A stretch of DNA of 64,000 nt from Enoplolaimus lenunculus (lineage: Eukaryota > Nematoda > Enoplea > Enoplida > Thoracostomopsidae). The first letter of the stretch is position 1. Every line of letters starts with the position of its first letter. Positions 22,901-33,800 of the stretch are shown piece by piece. A program made the position numbers and the translations under genes. Where the stretch lies: positions 1 through 64,000 of the forward strand of contig JASANG010002166.1 of NCBI GenBank assembly GCA_030248215.1. Direction: 5' to 3'. The notes beneath the pieces are model-generated. The model did no database searches, was not told the origin of the DNA, and saw only the letters and a program-made list of their open reading frames with translations.

Positions 22901-25053
22901 TTTGTTTGAAAAAATATCCGTTGCTCATCGCGGTCCGCTATACGGCTTACTTGGAACAGATGATGTCATTCGTTTTTGACGACGACGTTTGCACATGCAA
23001 AGAATGATTAAAATGACGATAACAGATGCAACTAGCAAAATGACTAAAATAACAGTCAATGGTGCAATACCAGCAATTGTGTGTGTTTTGCTTTCGTTAT
23101 CTAAAAACAAAACCATAACATTTTGTTTTTCTGCGATCACATCATGGCTGCGTTTCCAAGCTTAACGGAAACGAAAATGAATATCCGGTTACATCTTGCT
23201 GCTATTGCACATTCCGCTTGCAGTTAAGGTTAACCCCTTCTCACATTGAGTTGCCTATAGGCAACTCAGCGCAGTGTCTATACGTTGAATAATATATATC
23301 GCACCGTGTTTAACAATAGCAACATGTCTACATACTACTAAATCAACACAAGAAGTGAGAGCCCCCTCGGGCTCGAGCGTCAAGCTCCTTTAGCTGAGTG
23401 GTGATGGTATACGCCTCCCACTCCAGTCACTGTAGTTCGAATCCTAGCATAAATGTATGTCTCAGGGGAAATAGAAAATATTCATGTGAGAAAGGGTTAA
23501 GGCTTATGCTTAGCTATAGATTCGCGCTTAGTCTTAGAAGTGGCAAATCACTCCAATTTTATGGACCGATTTTTTTGGACGTTTCAGACACAAAATTTAA
23601 AAGTTACGTCTAAATCTGGATATAAACGGATAAAAATGAGAACTCTAACCTGGGATTTCGGTAACTCTTTCCGTAGTGCTAAAATCATCGTCGTGTGGTT
23701 TGACCGGATTATAAGGGTCGCCATTTATTGGTGGCATAGGAAATTTTGTTTTCTGTGTGGTCACAGTGACTTCGCCACTTCTCTGCGTTGTTGTTCCTCT
23801 GGTGAACGCATCATTTTTTCGTTGCGGCTGTGTCTTTGCTAAACCAGCTAATGGATGCTTTGTTGGTGCAGTTGTTGGTGATTCTAAAACATACAGGATA
23901 CTTTTATTATTACTGTATATAATATATAATATACATATATACATATATAGAATAGAAAACCAGATGCAAATTTTCTTCATTTTTATTAAAATTTTTTAGT
24001 ACTGCTGGTTTCACTCCAGAAATGACCCATGTTACTTTAAGGGACGTCCAGGTTTCTGGTGGGTTTATAAAAGAGCGGGTTTAAATTCTAGATTGCATTT
24101 TTGCTTAGGCTTATGCTTAGGCTTCGGAACGCATTTTGGCAACGGTTTGGCTTAGGCTTAGGCTTAGGAATACGCCTAATCTACTGTTACGCCCCTGAAA
24201 GTAACATAGGCGCTAGAACTTATGTTAGAAAAAGGGTATTTCTACTTTACCTTAATGTTCCTACAAGAATGAAATGGGTTAGCTTCTGGTATATGTATAG
24301 TTTTAATATTTCTAGTACCTGGACGCGTTGTTAGTTTGCTGAGCACAGTTTGTTTCGATGTAGTTGTTGGTAGTTCTAAAAAAGGTATATGATATTCAAA
24401 CAGCCATATAGATTTCATACATTTCAAGCAATTTCATTCCGAGTAAATAAATATATCAGCCAAGAAAAGCGAAATCATGTCTAGTTATGAACGCAGGAAT
24501 TGTTGATGTAACAGTAAACTGTCTAAAAGGATAAAAATATATACCACAGGTTTGCAGATATCGAATGAAATATTAGTTGCAATTTGCCAGTGTAATGGAA
24601 TGTTGACATGCTTCGCTATTACGGAAGGGTTACTGAGTTACATTTTCGAAATAATTTTGGAAAACTTCTAACAGCAATTGTCTCATCCGTATGGTTTTAA
24701 CACTAAACCTAAGCGTTAAGCCTAAGGTCTAACCCTGAGCATCAACCTAAACTTGCAGAGTGTATAAGAACGCGGCGAGTGTATAGAACAGGGCCGTAAC
24801 AGTAGTATATAAGCATATTCGTAAGCTCATGTCTTAGCGCAAGAATATGCTTATACATAAGCGTAAAGCCTAAGCAAAAATGAAGCTAAGTCTTTAAGAT
24901 TACTGTGTGGTATTCTCACAGAAAAATGTTCCGCCCCTGATGTTTGCATGTCCAAAAAACACATACTTTATTGTAGTTCGATTTTATAGGTACCTGTTCG
25001 TGTTGTAAGTTTGCTAACAGCAATTTTCGGCACTTTTAATGTGGTGGTTGGTA
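19943..25053 (-). CDS. Mucin-like single-pass membrane protein, 3' seven exons (5' end not found)
   Basis: Minus-strand exons in coding order: 24994-25053, 24319-24375, 23650-23883, 22951-23100, 21803-21885, 20874-21036 and 19943-20223 (TGA). All junctions agree in phase, and 1028 coding bases are seen. The first three are phase 1-1 exons. The first two encode related Thr/Pro modules (VPTTTLK..VSKLTTRT and ELPTTTSK..LSKLTTRP); the third begins ESPTTAPTK and is Thr/Ser/Pro-rich, as expected of an O-glycosylated stalk. The fourth encodes a membrane segment (LTVILVILLVASVIVILIIL) followed by CMCKRRRQKR, a stop-transfer signal that puts the C-terminus in the cytosol. The rest is a ~180-residue Ser/Pro/Gln-rich tail with no recognised domain. 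The first exon could start at 25077 instead (a second acceptor in the same phase). Signal peptide and N-terminal exons lie upstream and were not identified. Family unknown. Confidence 0.7.
21521..21679. mobile_element. GGCC/TTAGGC-family MITE in an intron of the membrane-protein gene
   Basis: The left end is GGCCAAAGTATAAAACAGGC; the right end in reverse complement is GGACCATATAAAGATCAGGG. The flanks CGCTGTTT (21513-21520) and AGCTGTTT (21680-21687) are an 8-bp target duplication with one mismatch. Length 159 bp. Confidence 0.8.
23234..23496. mobile_element. TTAA-flanked (piggyBac-type) MITE with tRNA-like insert, copy 1
   Basis: TTAA lies immediately outside each end (23230-23233 and 23497-23500). 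The ends are CCCCTTCTCACAT and, in reverse complement, CCCTTTCTCACAT. TTAA targets and CCC-starting ends are typical of piggyBac-derived elements. The left part contains a perfect 20-bp palindrome, GAGTTGCCTATAGGCAACTC. Bases about 23383-23455 resemble a tRNA, with an A-box-like TTAGCTGAGTGGTGATGG and a B-box-like AGTTCGAATCC. A second copy is at 37325-37590. It lies between exons 23650-23883 and 22951-23100 of the membrane-protein gene. Confidence 0.8.
24024..24212. mobile_element. GGCC...TTACTTTAAGG-family TIR element in an intron
   Basis: The left end is GACCCATGTTACTTTAAGGG; the right end in reverse complement is GGCGCCTATGTTACTTTCAG. The interior has GGCTTAGGCTTAGGCTTAGG. It lies in the intron between exons 24319-24375 and 23650-23883 of the membrane-protein gene. 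No clear target duplication. Confidence 0.65.
24779..24953. mobile_element. GGCC/TTAGGC-family MITE, left end truncated
   Basis: GTGTATAGAACAGGGCCGTA at the left and GTTCCGCCCCTGATGTTTGC at the right match the family ends, but the outermost left GGCCA is missing. It lies in the intron between exons 24994-25053 and 24319-24375 of the membrane-protein gene. Confidence 0.7.
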
Positions 25054-25077
25054 CTGCTCCAGCAGAAGTTGTCAAAA

Positions 25078-27283
25078 TCGCTGTCATTTGACCAGTTTGT
25101 GTACGAGTCAATAACAAATCAAATTAAAACAATTTCAACCAAAGGTTTAAAATTAGTTGAGTTTTACAATAAAAAATTAAAATTCTACCAAAAAATGTTT
25201 AGTTGTTCTTTCATAAACTTTACATCGTTAATAGCATAAATAAAAAACATGCCCTGAAGTTTGAATTTGAAAACTATCCTGATGTGAAAAATCTCCAATT
25301 AATTATATATGCGAAAAAGGTAAAAGGCACTTTTGTAGTTTCCAGAGAACAGTGGAAAAGCTTATCCCTGTCAGAATTTTGTCTGACGGGGGCTACCGCT
25401 CCCTGAACCAGCGGCGACTTGAAAGGATGCTAAGCAGGACGAGCTGCCGCCCCATAGCCCTCGCATTTTAAGCGCTTCTGATACTTAAGAGCTAAAAACA
25501 GTTCAAAAATGTTTCAGTAATTTTAGCTATTTCAATAATAAGTCCCCAGTCCTGCATTAGTATCCCTTCAAATCGCACGGAGTGCAGGGGGTACGGCAGC
25601 CCCCTCTTAGAAACATACCGCAGAAAAAGTCTCCCCACCCCACATTTGCGTGGTGTTCAAACATTTCTGACGAGGAAAGCATACATGTGGATAATTCGTG
25701 AAGAAGCGGTACCATATAGCGTATTCCAGTAGTTTGAAGCTTGGAAGCAACCTTTTTAACTTTGACCGACAGACACAGGAATAAATGTTGAACGTTATTC
25801 ATCATTTGTTCGACACACCAACCACCAATGGTAAAAACGAGTGAGGCCATCAAGCGAGACGCCGGCCATATTTTAGCTTGGAGTGCATCTGCTGGAGAGA
25901 GTACGTGAAAGACGTGCGTTCCACGCAAAAATCGACAATGGAAAACAACAGTGAAGGAAACCTGACGAGCGAAGCGAGTAAGACTTAGAACCGCGTGCTG
26001 TTTTAGTATTAAATGCAGGTGATCTAGCTGTGCCTTCATCCGAACGCCTGATATTCAATGGATAATAAGTCTGACAACAGTACAAGAAATGTATATATGT
26101 CTGTATATTATTACATCATCAGAAATTTGTTTTAAATCACCAATTTGCAGCGAGCTAACTTAACCAAATTTCACCAATAAACCATGTGAAAAGTAGGATT
26201 TTTTGTTCATTGATTGACGTTAGAGCCCTGAATCCTATCAAAGCAATGTTGTATTGCCGTGTACTATGAACCGCAGGCAAAGTTTTTCATCCGAATTTAC
26301 GTCAAATATAACAAAATTCAGTAAATCCGTTGGAACAACACAAAATTTAAGCTTGTAAAAATACTTTTATGCACAAAACAGAGGGGAACTCTCGAAGAAC
26401 CCTCAGACCTCCGGTAGTTTAGCCTTTGTCTGCAGTTGGAAATGTTGAGTCGCGTGCTGCAAATTTTTTTATTTCAAAGCGAGTTCTACAAAGTTAATAT
26501 GAAAATTCTCGTGCCACTGTTCTAGGGCACAGGTTGGATGACCATGACATGTGTCGAATTTCGACAAAGTTAAAACATTTAATTTATTCAGTTTGAAAGT
26601 TTGCACTCTTATTTCCAACAAATCTATATTTTCCATGCTTTGCCGATAATTGTCGGAACCGCAAAGTGTCTGTCAAATCGCTAAAATATTCCATTTTGAA
26701 CTCTTGAAAGCGAAGAATAACTTTTATGGAGGAAATCTTGTACATTGTTTCAGAATGTTTGGATGTGTCAGTTTGTTTTTAAAACACATTCGTTTTAGTA
26801 ATGCTCAGTGCATGTCAGCTGACTACACGGTCGGCCTAAACCTAAGGGTTGGAAAAAGTGTTAACCTATACCTTAAACACGAAACGTATCAGACCTAATA
26901 TAAAAGCCAAGTTTTAGCGAGAGATGAACTCTCAACATTTTGTTATGACTAAAATATATATCAGCGAATTTCGACTCTTTTATTGCTTTGATGATGCAAA
27001 TTGGACAGTATATTGATTTTGCTAATTATATAATTTCGCGATTGAAAATTTTGACATAACGCAAACTTTCATTGGCATAGTACACAATTGCGAACACCAC
27101 ATGGAGACCGATTTTTACGCTGTATTTTCAAAATGTTGAAGATAAAGCTGCATTTATTTGCGGTGTAACTTGATGCATATGTATATGTGACGGCAATTTC
27201 TAAATAACCGCGTTTGCTTTCTGCGTGTTAAATATTTCTTCTGTGAAACGCTGATAATTGGGTAGCTAGTCGGCTTACTTAAA
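25078..27283. other. Probable 5' intron or flank of the membrane-protein gene, repeat-rich
   Basis: 25440-26090 is a repeat with an open minus-strand frame of about 160 codons (25557-26039). It holds the ACGAGCGAAGCGA core also found at 13391 and 14477, and has no known domain, so I treat it as repeat sequence. 26650-26898 is an unsupported plus-strand open frame. The missing 5' exons of the membrane-protein gene should lie here or further upstream, but none stands out. Confidence 0.4.
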
Positions 27284-27545
27284 TTACATTCTGTCGCTTG
27301 TTTTCCACATCAGTTTCAGAGCAGGCAAAATGGTTTGGTGTTCGAAGGGCGAAACAACTGAATCGACTTCTTTGCGCAAAAAGTTTCCAATCATCAACCT
27401 TAACATGTGATAACAGGCATCTGTGGTACGTTCATTACCGTACTCAACAGCCGTGTGATATTTAGTTTTTACAAATTGGCGTTTCTCTGCCGATGTTGGG
27501 TATTGGACGACGGAATGCGCGAGTGGAATAGCAGACACGCAAAAA
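27284..27545 (-). CDS. Candidate terminal exon of an unrecognised gene
   Basis: On the minus strand a pyrimidine-rich acceptor (CTTCGTCTTTAG) is followed by 86 open codons ending KLMWKTSDRM and TAA. The peptide begins FCVSAIPLAHSVVQYPTSAE and continues with an amphipathic mixed sequence (TTDACYHMLRLMIGNFLRKE) that looks like folded protein rather than repeat translation. The exon starts after the first base of a codon, so the upstream exon must end two bases into a codon; I did not find it with confidence. A small candidate at 28256-28303 (ILQLLYKNVHEFVAN) has good splice sites but the wrong phase. Function unknown. Confidence 0.4.
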
Positions 27546-27581
27546 CTAAAGACGAAGTACAGATCAAATTGTTGAAGCTGT

Positions 27582-27653
27582 GCCGCTGTATCTCAGTTGG
27601 TAAGAGCGTTGCTCGGTTAGCTAAAGATCTCTGCTTCGAATCCAGCCGTGGTC
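27582..27653 (+). repeat. tRNA-like sequence, probable SINE head or tRNA pseudogene
   Basis: TATCTCAGTTGGTAAGAGCG is a good A box with a D-stem (CTC/GAG), and TGCTTCGAATCC is a near-consensus B box 40 bp later. The T-stem has a C-C mismatch next to the loop, and the acceptor and anticodon stems do not pair convincingly, so this is unlikely to be a working tRNA. It lies antisense to, and about 40 bp upstream of, the exon at 27284-27545. Confidence 0.5.
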
Positions 27654-27659
27654 AATTGT

Positions 27660-30057
27660 TTCAAAAGCTTTACACTATCATTACGCATATATACATTGGC
27701 CGCAAGACCGCATAATCCAACCGACAGTTTTGGAAGCTGTTCGAGTGCTCGTATTTCGAATGGTTTATAACTTAATCGAATTTTTGCAAAAAGTTTTTAG
27801 TGGTAAATGGGGATTTCTAAACTCTGAAAATTGAATTTTTTTAAAATTTTAATTTTATGTGCAATGATCAGAGCAGGTCATGAGAAGCTAAAAAATGCAA
27901 ATTTTTTTAAAATCCGACGAAATTTGGGCAAATAAGCGCTAATATTTAGTTAATTACGCGCTTTGATTGGTAGCAGAGTTGTATTTTCAAAAACTTTACC
28001 CACCCATCTACGTCAATCGTGGCTAATTTAGAACTCTGAATAGCATAATTTTGAGGTGCTAACGCAGAATCAGTGTTGTTGTTGATAACATGACCATTAC
28101 GAAAATATTTTTCTATTTTTTTAAATGGAAAAAATATTTTTTCTGCCCGTAACTTTTTGCATAAGATACCAAACCTGCCATTTTACATCTCCAGTGTAAA
28201 TAAAATAATTATCTTGACTTCAGGCACTTGTCCGTAATTGTGGGATGTTACTTACTATTAGCTACAAATTCATGGACATTCTTGTATAAGAGTTGCAATA
28301 TTGCTGAAGGTGAGTAGCGTTTTGTTTATTGTGTGCGATGTATGTAGTACATCGAGCTTAGAGCGTGCTTGCTGTTCTGGCGTAACTGTAGAGATAAATT
28401 TTGCAACTATCAACAGCATTGTTCTAGGGCATCCATTATTGTGCAAGGTTTGTGTTTTAAATCGAAAAATTTCGTATAACAAGACACCTTCAAAACGGTA
28501 AGCCTTGTACTTTAGTGTTTTATATGTGCGCAGTGCGTAAAATTTTTTATAAAAATAATTTTAGTTTTTCTTTCAGAAATATGATGTGATCAACTATGAG
28601 CTTGCAATTTGATCTGTGAAAGTGATGGTTCAGTGTCTTTTGCTGAATTTGTTATTGATTTTGTATGGATTAATGGTTTATTGAGACAAAAATGTATATT
28701 TTCTTCATGAAAATGTGGTAATATTAAGTTGTCCTCAGGGTGTAAATGGATGGTAAAATAACATAAATCAGAAATGATGGCCATAAAAATAACGAAAACG
28801 GTAAATGGCAACTCAAGGATTATGTTTAAATATGTGTTCTTTTTCTGAAGAAATAAATATTGTATGAAAATATACGACTGCCGGTCTGATGATTGGCAAA
28901 AAATAGCAAAAAGCAGCTAAAACATTTTATAGAAAAATGAAAAACAGCTGAATTTAAGTAATTTTCAGCTAACCACAAGCATAAAAATAATGGAATCTCT
29001 AGCATTTCTATAACGGAAAAGTCATTTTCAACTAACTGCAAGCATAAAAATAATGGAATCTCCAGCATTTCTATGACGGAAACGGATATCCAGTTACATT
29101 CTGATTGTTATCCTGCAGCAAAAATCTTGCCGTTGCAGATACGAATGCTTGCTTAAAATTTGTAACCACAGATGTAAAAGCTACGGGCGTAGGCATCAAT
29201 GATTAACACTGATTTGAATATATTAGTAGTAATAACGGTTATTATTACGTACTTGTATTATTTGTTATCTCTTAGTTTACTATTTCGGAATCTCGTAAAC
29301 ATGCCGTTTGAAACCGTTACAAATATATAACAAGCGCTGAACAATTGCGACACGAAACGACTGGTCTACTTAATAGTTTAGCACGGGATCCATTTTTGTT
29401 TTTAATGCAACTATGTGCATATTTCGTGGCGTAACCAAGGAAAACACACATTCCTACCTCCCCCAGATAAGAAATTGTGTCAAAAATTTTTAACTATTAA
29501 GATTTAGTATTGAAATTGTGTTTGGCTACTCGATCGCTTTGTTCTGAATATTTTCACTATTATATATTTCGGTCTGCTCCATCAGAATTTTTTGGATACG
29601 CTATAGTACAAACTGAAATGTTGTTGTTTCTCTGTTTAAGTAAAATTGATATTTTTCTGATTATGAGCCATTAATCCAAAATTGCATTCTTGTGAATCGG
29701 TATGAATACACTATTTTTAAAACAATGATTCGACGAGTTGCTAATTTTAAAGAGTTTTTGAATTTGCATCCAAATATCTTTTTGTGCTATAACGTGTGCG
29801 ATTAAAATTTAAAACTGACATGACACATGGGTACAAAATTCGTGAACTCTGATAAACAAAGAACAATTTTTCTCAAGTGCCATGAGGAGTTTTGAAATTA
29901 ACTCGCAAAGGAATCGAACGTAGCTATAGCGGTGTTTCGTACTATTTCTTTATTAACGCAGAAAACAGAAGTGTCATATTTACTAACAGAAAATATAATT
30001 GTTAGAATTAGACTAAGTTTCAGTAAAGTAAGCTCTTTAACCGTCGTGTAAGAACTT
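27660..30057. other. Intergenic or intronic DNA with an imperfect tandem duplication
   Basis: 28960-29080 contains two imperfect ~60-bp copies of one sequence (CAAGCATAAAAATAATGGAA plus flanks, ending in CGGAAA). A similar stretch in opposite orientation is at about 33797-33850. At 28270-28482 a minus-strand open frame of 70 codons has a protein-like composition but no usable splice context. No gene is called. Confidence 0.35.
28960..29080. repeat. Imperfect ~60-bp tandem duplication
   Basis: TTTTCAGCTAACCACAAGCA and TTTTCAACTAACTGCAAGCA begin the two copies. Each continues with TAAAAATAATGGAATCTC, a short variable base, AGCATTTCTAT and ACGGAAA. The GGAAACGGATATCC end also resembles short sequences near 23165 and 33800, so it may be part of a dispersed element. 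Confidence 0.6.
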
Positions 30058-30210
30058 GGCCAATGTAAAGAACATGGGCGGAACAGTATTATAAGTATAT
30101 TCCTAAGCCTAACCTTAAGCTAAAGCCGAAGCGTACGAATGAGCATATTCCTAAGCCTAAGCTGAACAAAAAATAGTCGAAAGTTTATATTCGTTGGGAG
30201 TCTAAAGTAG
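30058..30210. mobile_element. GGCC/TTAGGC-family MITE, right end degraded
   Basis: GGCCAATGTAAAGAACATGG at the left and CCTAAGCCTAACC-type interior hexamers match the family. The right end cannot be followed past about 30210. Confidence 0.6.
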
Positions 30211-30241
30211 AATGCCCTCCGTGGATCCGCCGCCTGTTTAT

Positions 30242-30591
30242 CAGGGTGCAACCGAATGTGAAACATACCGGAGCCGGCGCCCGAGGTCAACGATTCTAGC
30301 CGGAGGTGAGGCGAAATTAGGTAGTAACAATGACGGTTAATTAGTTAATTTTATCAAAAATCTGCAATATGTTGTTAAGTTGTTTGGTTTTACGCTACTT
30401 TTCTGCGAACTTTCGGAAATTCTGTCCTGAAAATTGTGACAAAAGCATAACGAAACGCGCTGAACACATTAATTTTGCGAAATTATGCAAAAGTTTACTA
30501 CCGAAATTGCCGGAACCTCCGGCTAAAATTTTACCGGAGCCGGAGGCCGATTTTCTGCCGGAGTTGGAGGCAGACCTTCGGTTGTACCCTG
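30242..30591. mobile_element. hAT-like element (CAGGGTGCAACCG family) with 8-bp target duplication
   Basis: The left end is CAGGGTGCAACCGAATGTG and the right end in reverse complement is CAGGGTACAACCGAAGG. CTGTTTAT (30234-30241) and CTCTTTAT (30592-30599) are an 8-bp target duplication with one mismatch. The interior holds many GCCGGAG/CTCCGGC repeats. Length 350 bp, no transposase. It abuts a GGCC-family MITE on its right. Confidence 0.75.
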
Positions 30592-30752
30592 CTCTTTATA
30601 GATCAGGTGTGGACTGTTTTCCGTGGCACTACAATAGGGTAAAGCTTACGCCTTAGACTATGTTTTTGCTAAAGGCTTACGTATAGGCTTATTCTTGAGC
30701 TTTAGGATTACGAATATGCTTTTACAGTTACGGCCCTGTTCTATACATTGAC
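30592..30752. mobile_element. GGCC/TTAGGC-family MITE immediately upstream of RPAIN
   Basis: TATAGATCAGGTGTGGACTG at the left and ACGGCCCTGTTCTATACATT at the right match family ends; the outer left bases are lost next to the hAT-like element. It ends about 83 bp before the RPAIN start codon, so it probably forms part of that gene's promoter or 5' UTR. Confidence 0.65.
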
Positions 30753-30834
30753 TGAACCGCCAATAATCGTAACATTAGACTAAAATTTAGTTAAAAGTTA
30801 TATAGACAATATTAATATCAACTTTTTCTTCATC

Positions 30835-33800
30835 ATGTCTGTAAATTCGATTTCGCCCATTTGCACCAAAATGCAAGCTTTGTATAAGCAGATCACGCCG
30901 AAGAACCGCCGCGAATTAATGCGTAGGGTAAGTTAAAACACAATTTTAATACTTAATTTAGTTATAAGCAAACATGTGGTTTGTACGTTTCCCGTATTGC
31001 AAGAGTCGACAACATTGGGAAAGCGTGCTACTTAGGACAATGTCTTCGTGTGTTGCGTTTTGTCGTATAATACAAAGGAGTTTTTGAAGAAATGATGTTT
31101 ATTAGTGGTTACAACCTGACGTTGGCTTTCGTCTCCGGTCGATATTTTCCCGGAAGTTGGGCCAATTTTGGTAACGTAATTTTTTATGTTTTCGTAAAAG
31201 TGGTACCTTTCCGCAAACTTGGTACCTTTTGAGGCCAATTTTGAATACTATGGTTGCAAAGTTTTTAACTTGGAACTTGCAAAAGAGTTTATAACGACTT
31301 TGCAAATTCAGCATTTTGTTTTGTTACCTAATTTTGTTCCGCCTCCGTCTCCGGTAAAATTTGTTCAACTCCAGTTGCACCACGCAATTTGGTAAGTGAT
31401 AAGAGTGGAAAACAATTAAAATTAAACACAATTGAGTCAATCTGTATTTAAATAATTTTATTCTTTTATGAATATGCGTGTATTTGATATTGTTTAATTT
31501 TTAGTTTTTGTAAACAGAATGAACTGAATTAACATGTTTACATTTTGATGTTTTTATTTGAAGCGTTGTTTTGATCAGATACGTGCTAATCGAACGAATT
31601 TAAACAATAGCAATCGCGATGGCCTTGCGAACATGAAACAGTATGTGCTGGATACTGAATGGAGTATCTATAAAAAGGTTGGTTTAATATTGGAACTAAT
31701 TCAAATATATAGAGCCTTTCCGTACATCTTTAACTTCGACCTTTTTTACAGGAATGGTACTTGCGTACTTTTTTGCCTATAAGCTTAAGTTTAAACCTAA
31801 ACTATTGCTAATCCGTAACTTAAGCTTGAGGATTTATTTTTGCCAAAATTTGGAAATTTTCGAAAACTGTGGGGTGGGAAAAGCGAACGTAACAGCCCAC
31901 AGTAGCGTTTATATTGCTGGTGGTTTTGCAATTCTTTGCAATACAAACTGGGTAGCGTGTGACGATGGTTTTGTTTATTTTTCGGGGTAATGTGTTTTGA
32001 TTGGTACTACAGAATTGCGTATTTTACCACAGTGTCAGGAATTTTTGGAAGCATTTACTTAATTAAACTGCAAAGCTTCATTGAGAAAAGCAAGGCATGG
32101 CGAATTTTTTTAGTATTTAGAAGAAACCAAATATTGCAGCGTGCTGACTGTGTCTCGTCTGACACCAGCAGAAAATGAATTTGCGGTTAGGGCTCACATA
32201 ATTTTGCCTTACTTTCGGCTCCGGCAAACTTACAAATTTACTACTACTACTACTGCTACCGTATTTTCTACCTCCAGGTTCACCCTAATTGTTTTTGTGG
32301 TTTTTGGCAAAAGGTTTAACAATAACGGTACAGTATATTTTGTTACATTCCGCAGATTAGGATAAATAACAAATTTAAGGTAATAGCGGAAGAAAAACTG
32401 GCTGAAGAGTATGAACTTGTTTACGAAGAACTCAAGAAAGAGATGCAAGATTATGGTAATTATACGGCTATTTACTTGTAGATTGATTAAAATAACCGTC
32501 GAGACTGCAGTGTAGTAATTGTTTTAGCAGTTTTTTTAACTTGACTAGAAATACTGTTGTGGAATGATAATTATTGATTCAGCTCATTTATAATGCTGTC
32601 TTTTTGTTGCTTTTTTGATATGTTAATTTTTGTTTCAGAGCAACGCATGGCCGAAGAATACTTGGATTCTCAAGATTATGACGAAAGCTATTCAAGACAA
32701 ACAAACGACGGTCAAGTTGTGTGCCCTGTTTGTCGAAGGTTTGTAACTTTTTTGAGATGGCGCAGTTAACAAATGTTTGGATCAGCCTCAGTGTTTTCAG
32801 AAATATGCAGATTTTTTCATTTTGGCAGTTTTTACTCTATTAATTTTAACTCTTGTATATCATTATCTTGAACGGTATTTGATCGAAAAAATAATCGGTT
32901 GCTCAATAAATTTTCATTTCAGGTCAGCGTTACAACGCCGCAGTTATATTTAGTTGAAAATGTGTTTACCACCAAGCAGAATGTTTTCAGGAATTTTCTC
33001 AACCAAACTGGATCCATCATTTCGTGTCAGTGTGGTGTTTCTATTAATGTGGAGGTACGCTTTATTTCATTAACACAACAATACGTTAATAGTTGTTACC
33101 GGGGCCGAAGCTATACATGGTGGTCTGAAAATCTGTTGAAGCAACTCGAGTAAGGTCTATTGGCGGAAGAAGGCCTACCTAAAGAAATTGAAGATGGTCG
33201 AGCGAGCCTCTGCACAGGCTGTTGGGTCTATGTAAACAAGATCTGCCTACTGAGCATAACTCTAAAATGAAAATCTCACTCCCTGTCTCTAAGGCTGTTA
33301 GGCTGTTAGCTTTTCATTCTTCATGTGGACTGGCTTCTATTGTGACATGGGCCGGTTGCAATGGGTTAAAAAGTAACAGTTTTGCTATGATTTTATCTTC
33401 GCTTTGTTCTGTAAATCAGTGTATGGCCGTATACCAATAAATTTCGTCTTTACGCTTGTTTCGGTCACAAAATCTATATTTTGTGTCGCGGTTTACAGTT
33501 TGGTTTGCAGTGAATGCACGTGGACATTGGTGCCTTTTTGATTTGGGATTTAGCAGGATGGAATCACATTGTGCTATGTTCAAAATCAACTTCGATCTGC
33601 ATCTGAAGCGCATTCGACTTGCACTGGCCACACGTATTGTTATGTTGATTCATCTACAGGGGTCGATAATTTACTTATGATTTGCTTAGTGAGTGTTCTA
33701 TTTAGGAATTTTTTGAAACCGTTTTTATATATTTTTACTATATAGAATTTAGAAACGAATTTTTCTAATTGTTTTTTCTGTACGTATAAAAGTCGTTGTC

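Noticed and set aside
27582-27653. Functional tRNA gene
   Set aside because: A and B boxes are present, but the T-stem next to the loop is mismatched and the acceptor and anticodon stems do not pair; a SINE head or pseudogene is more likely.
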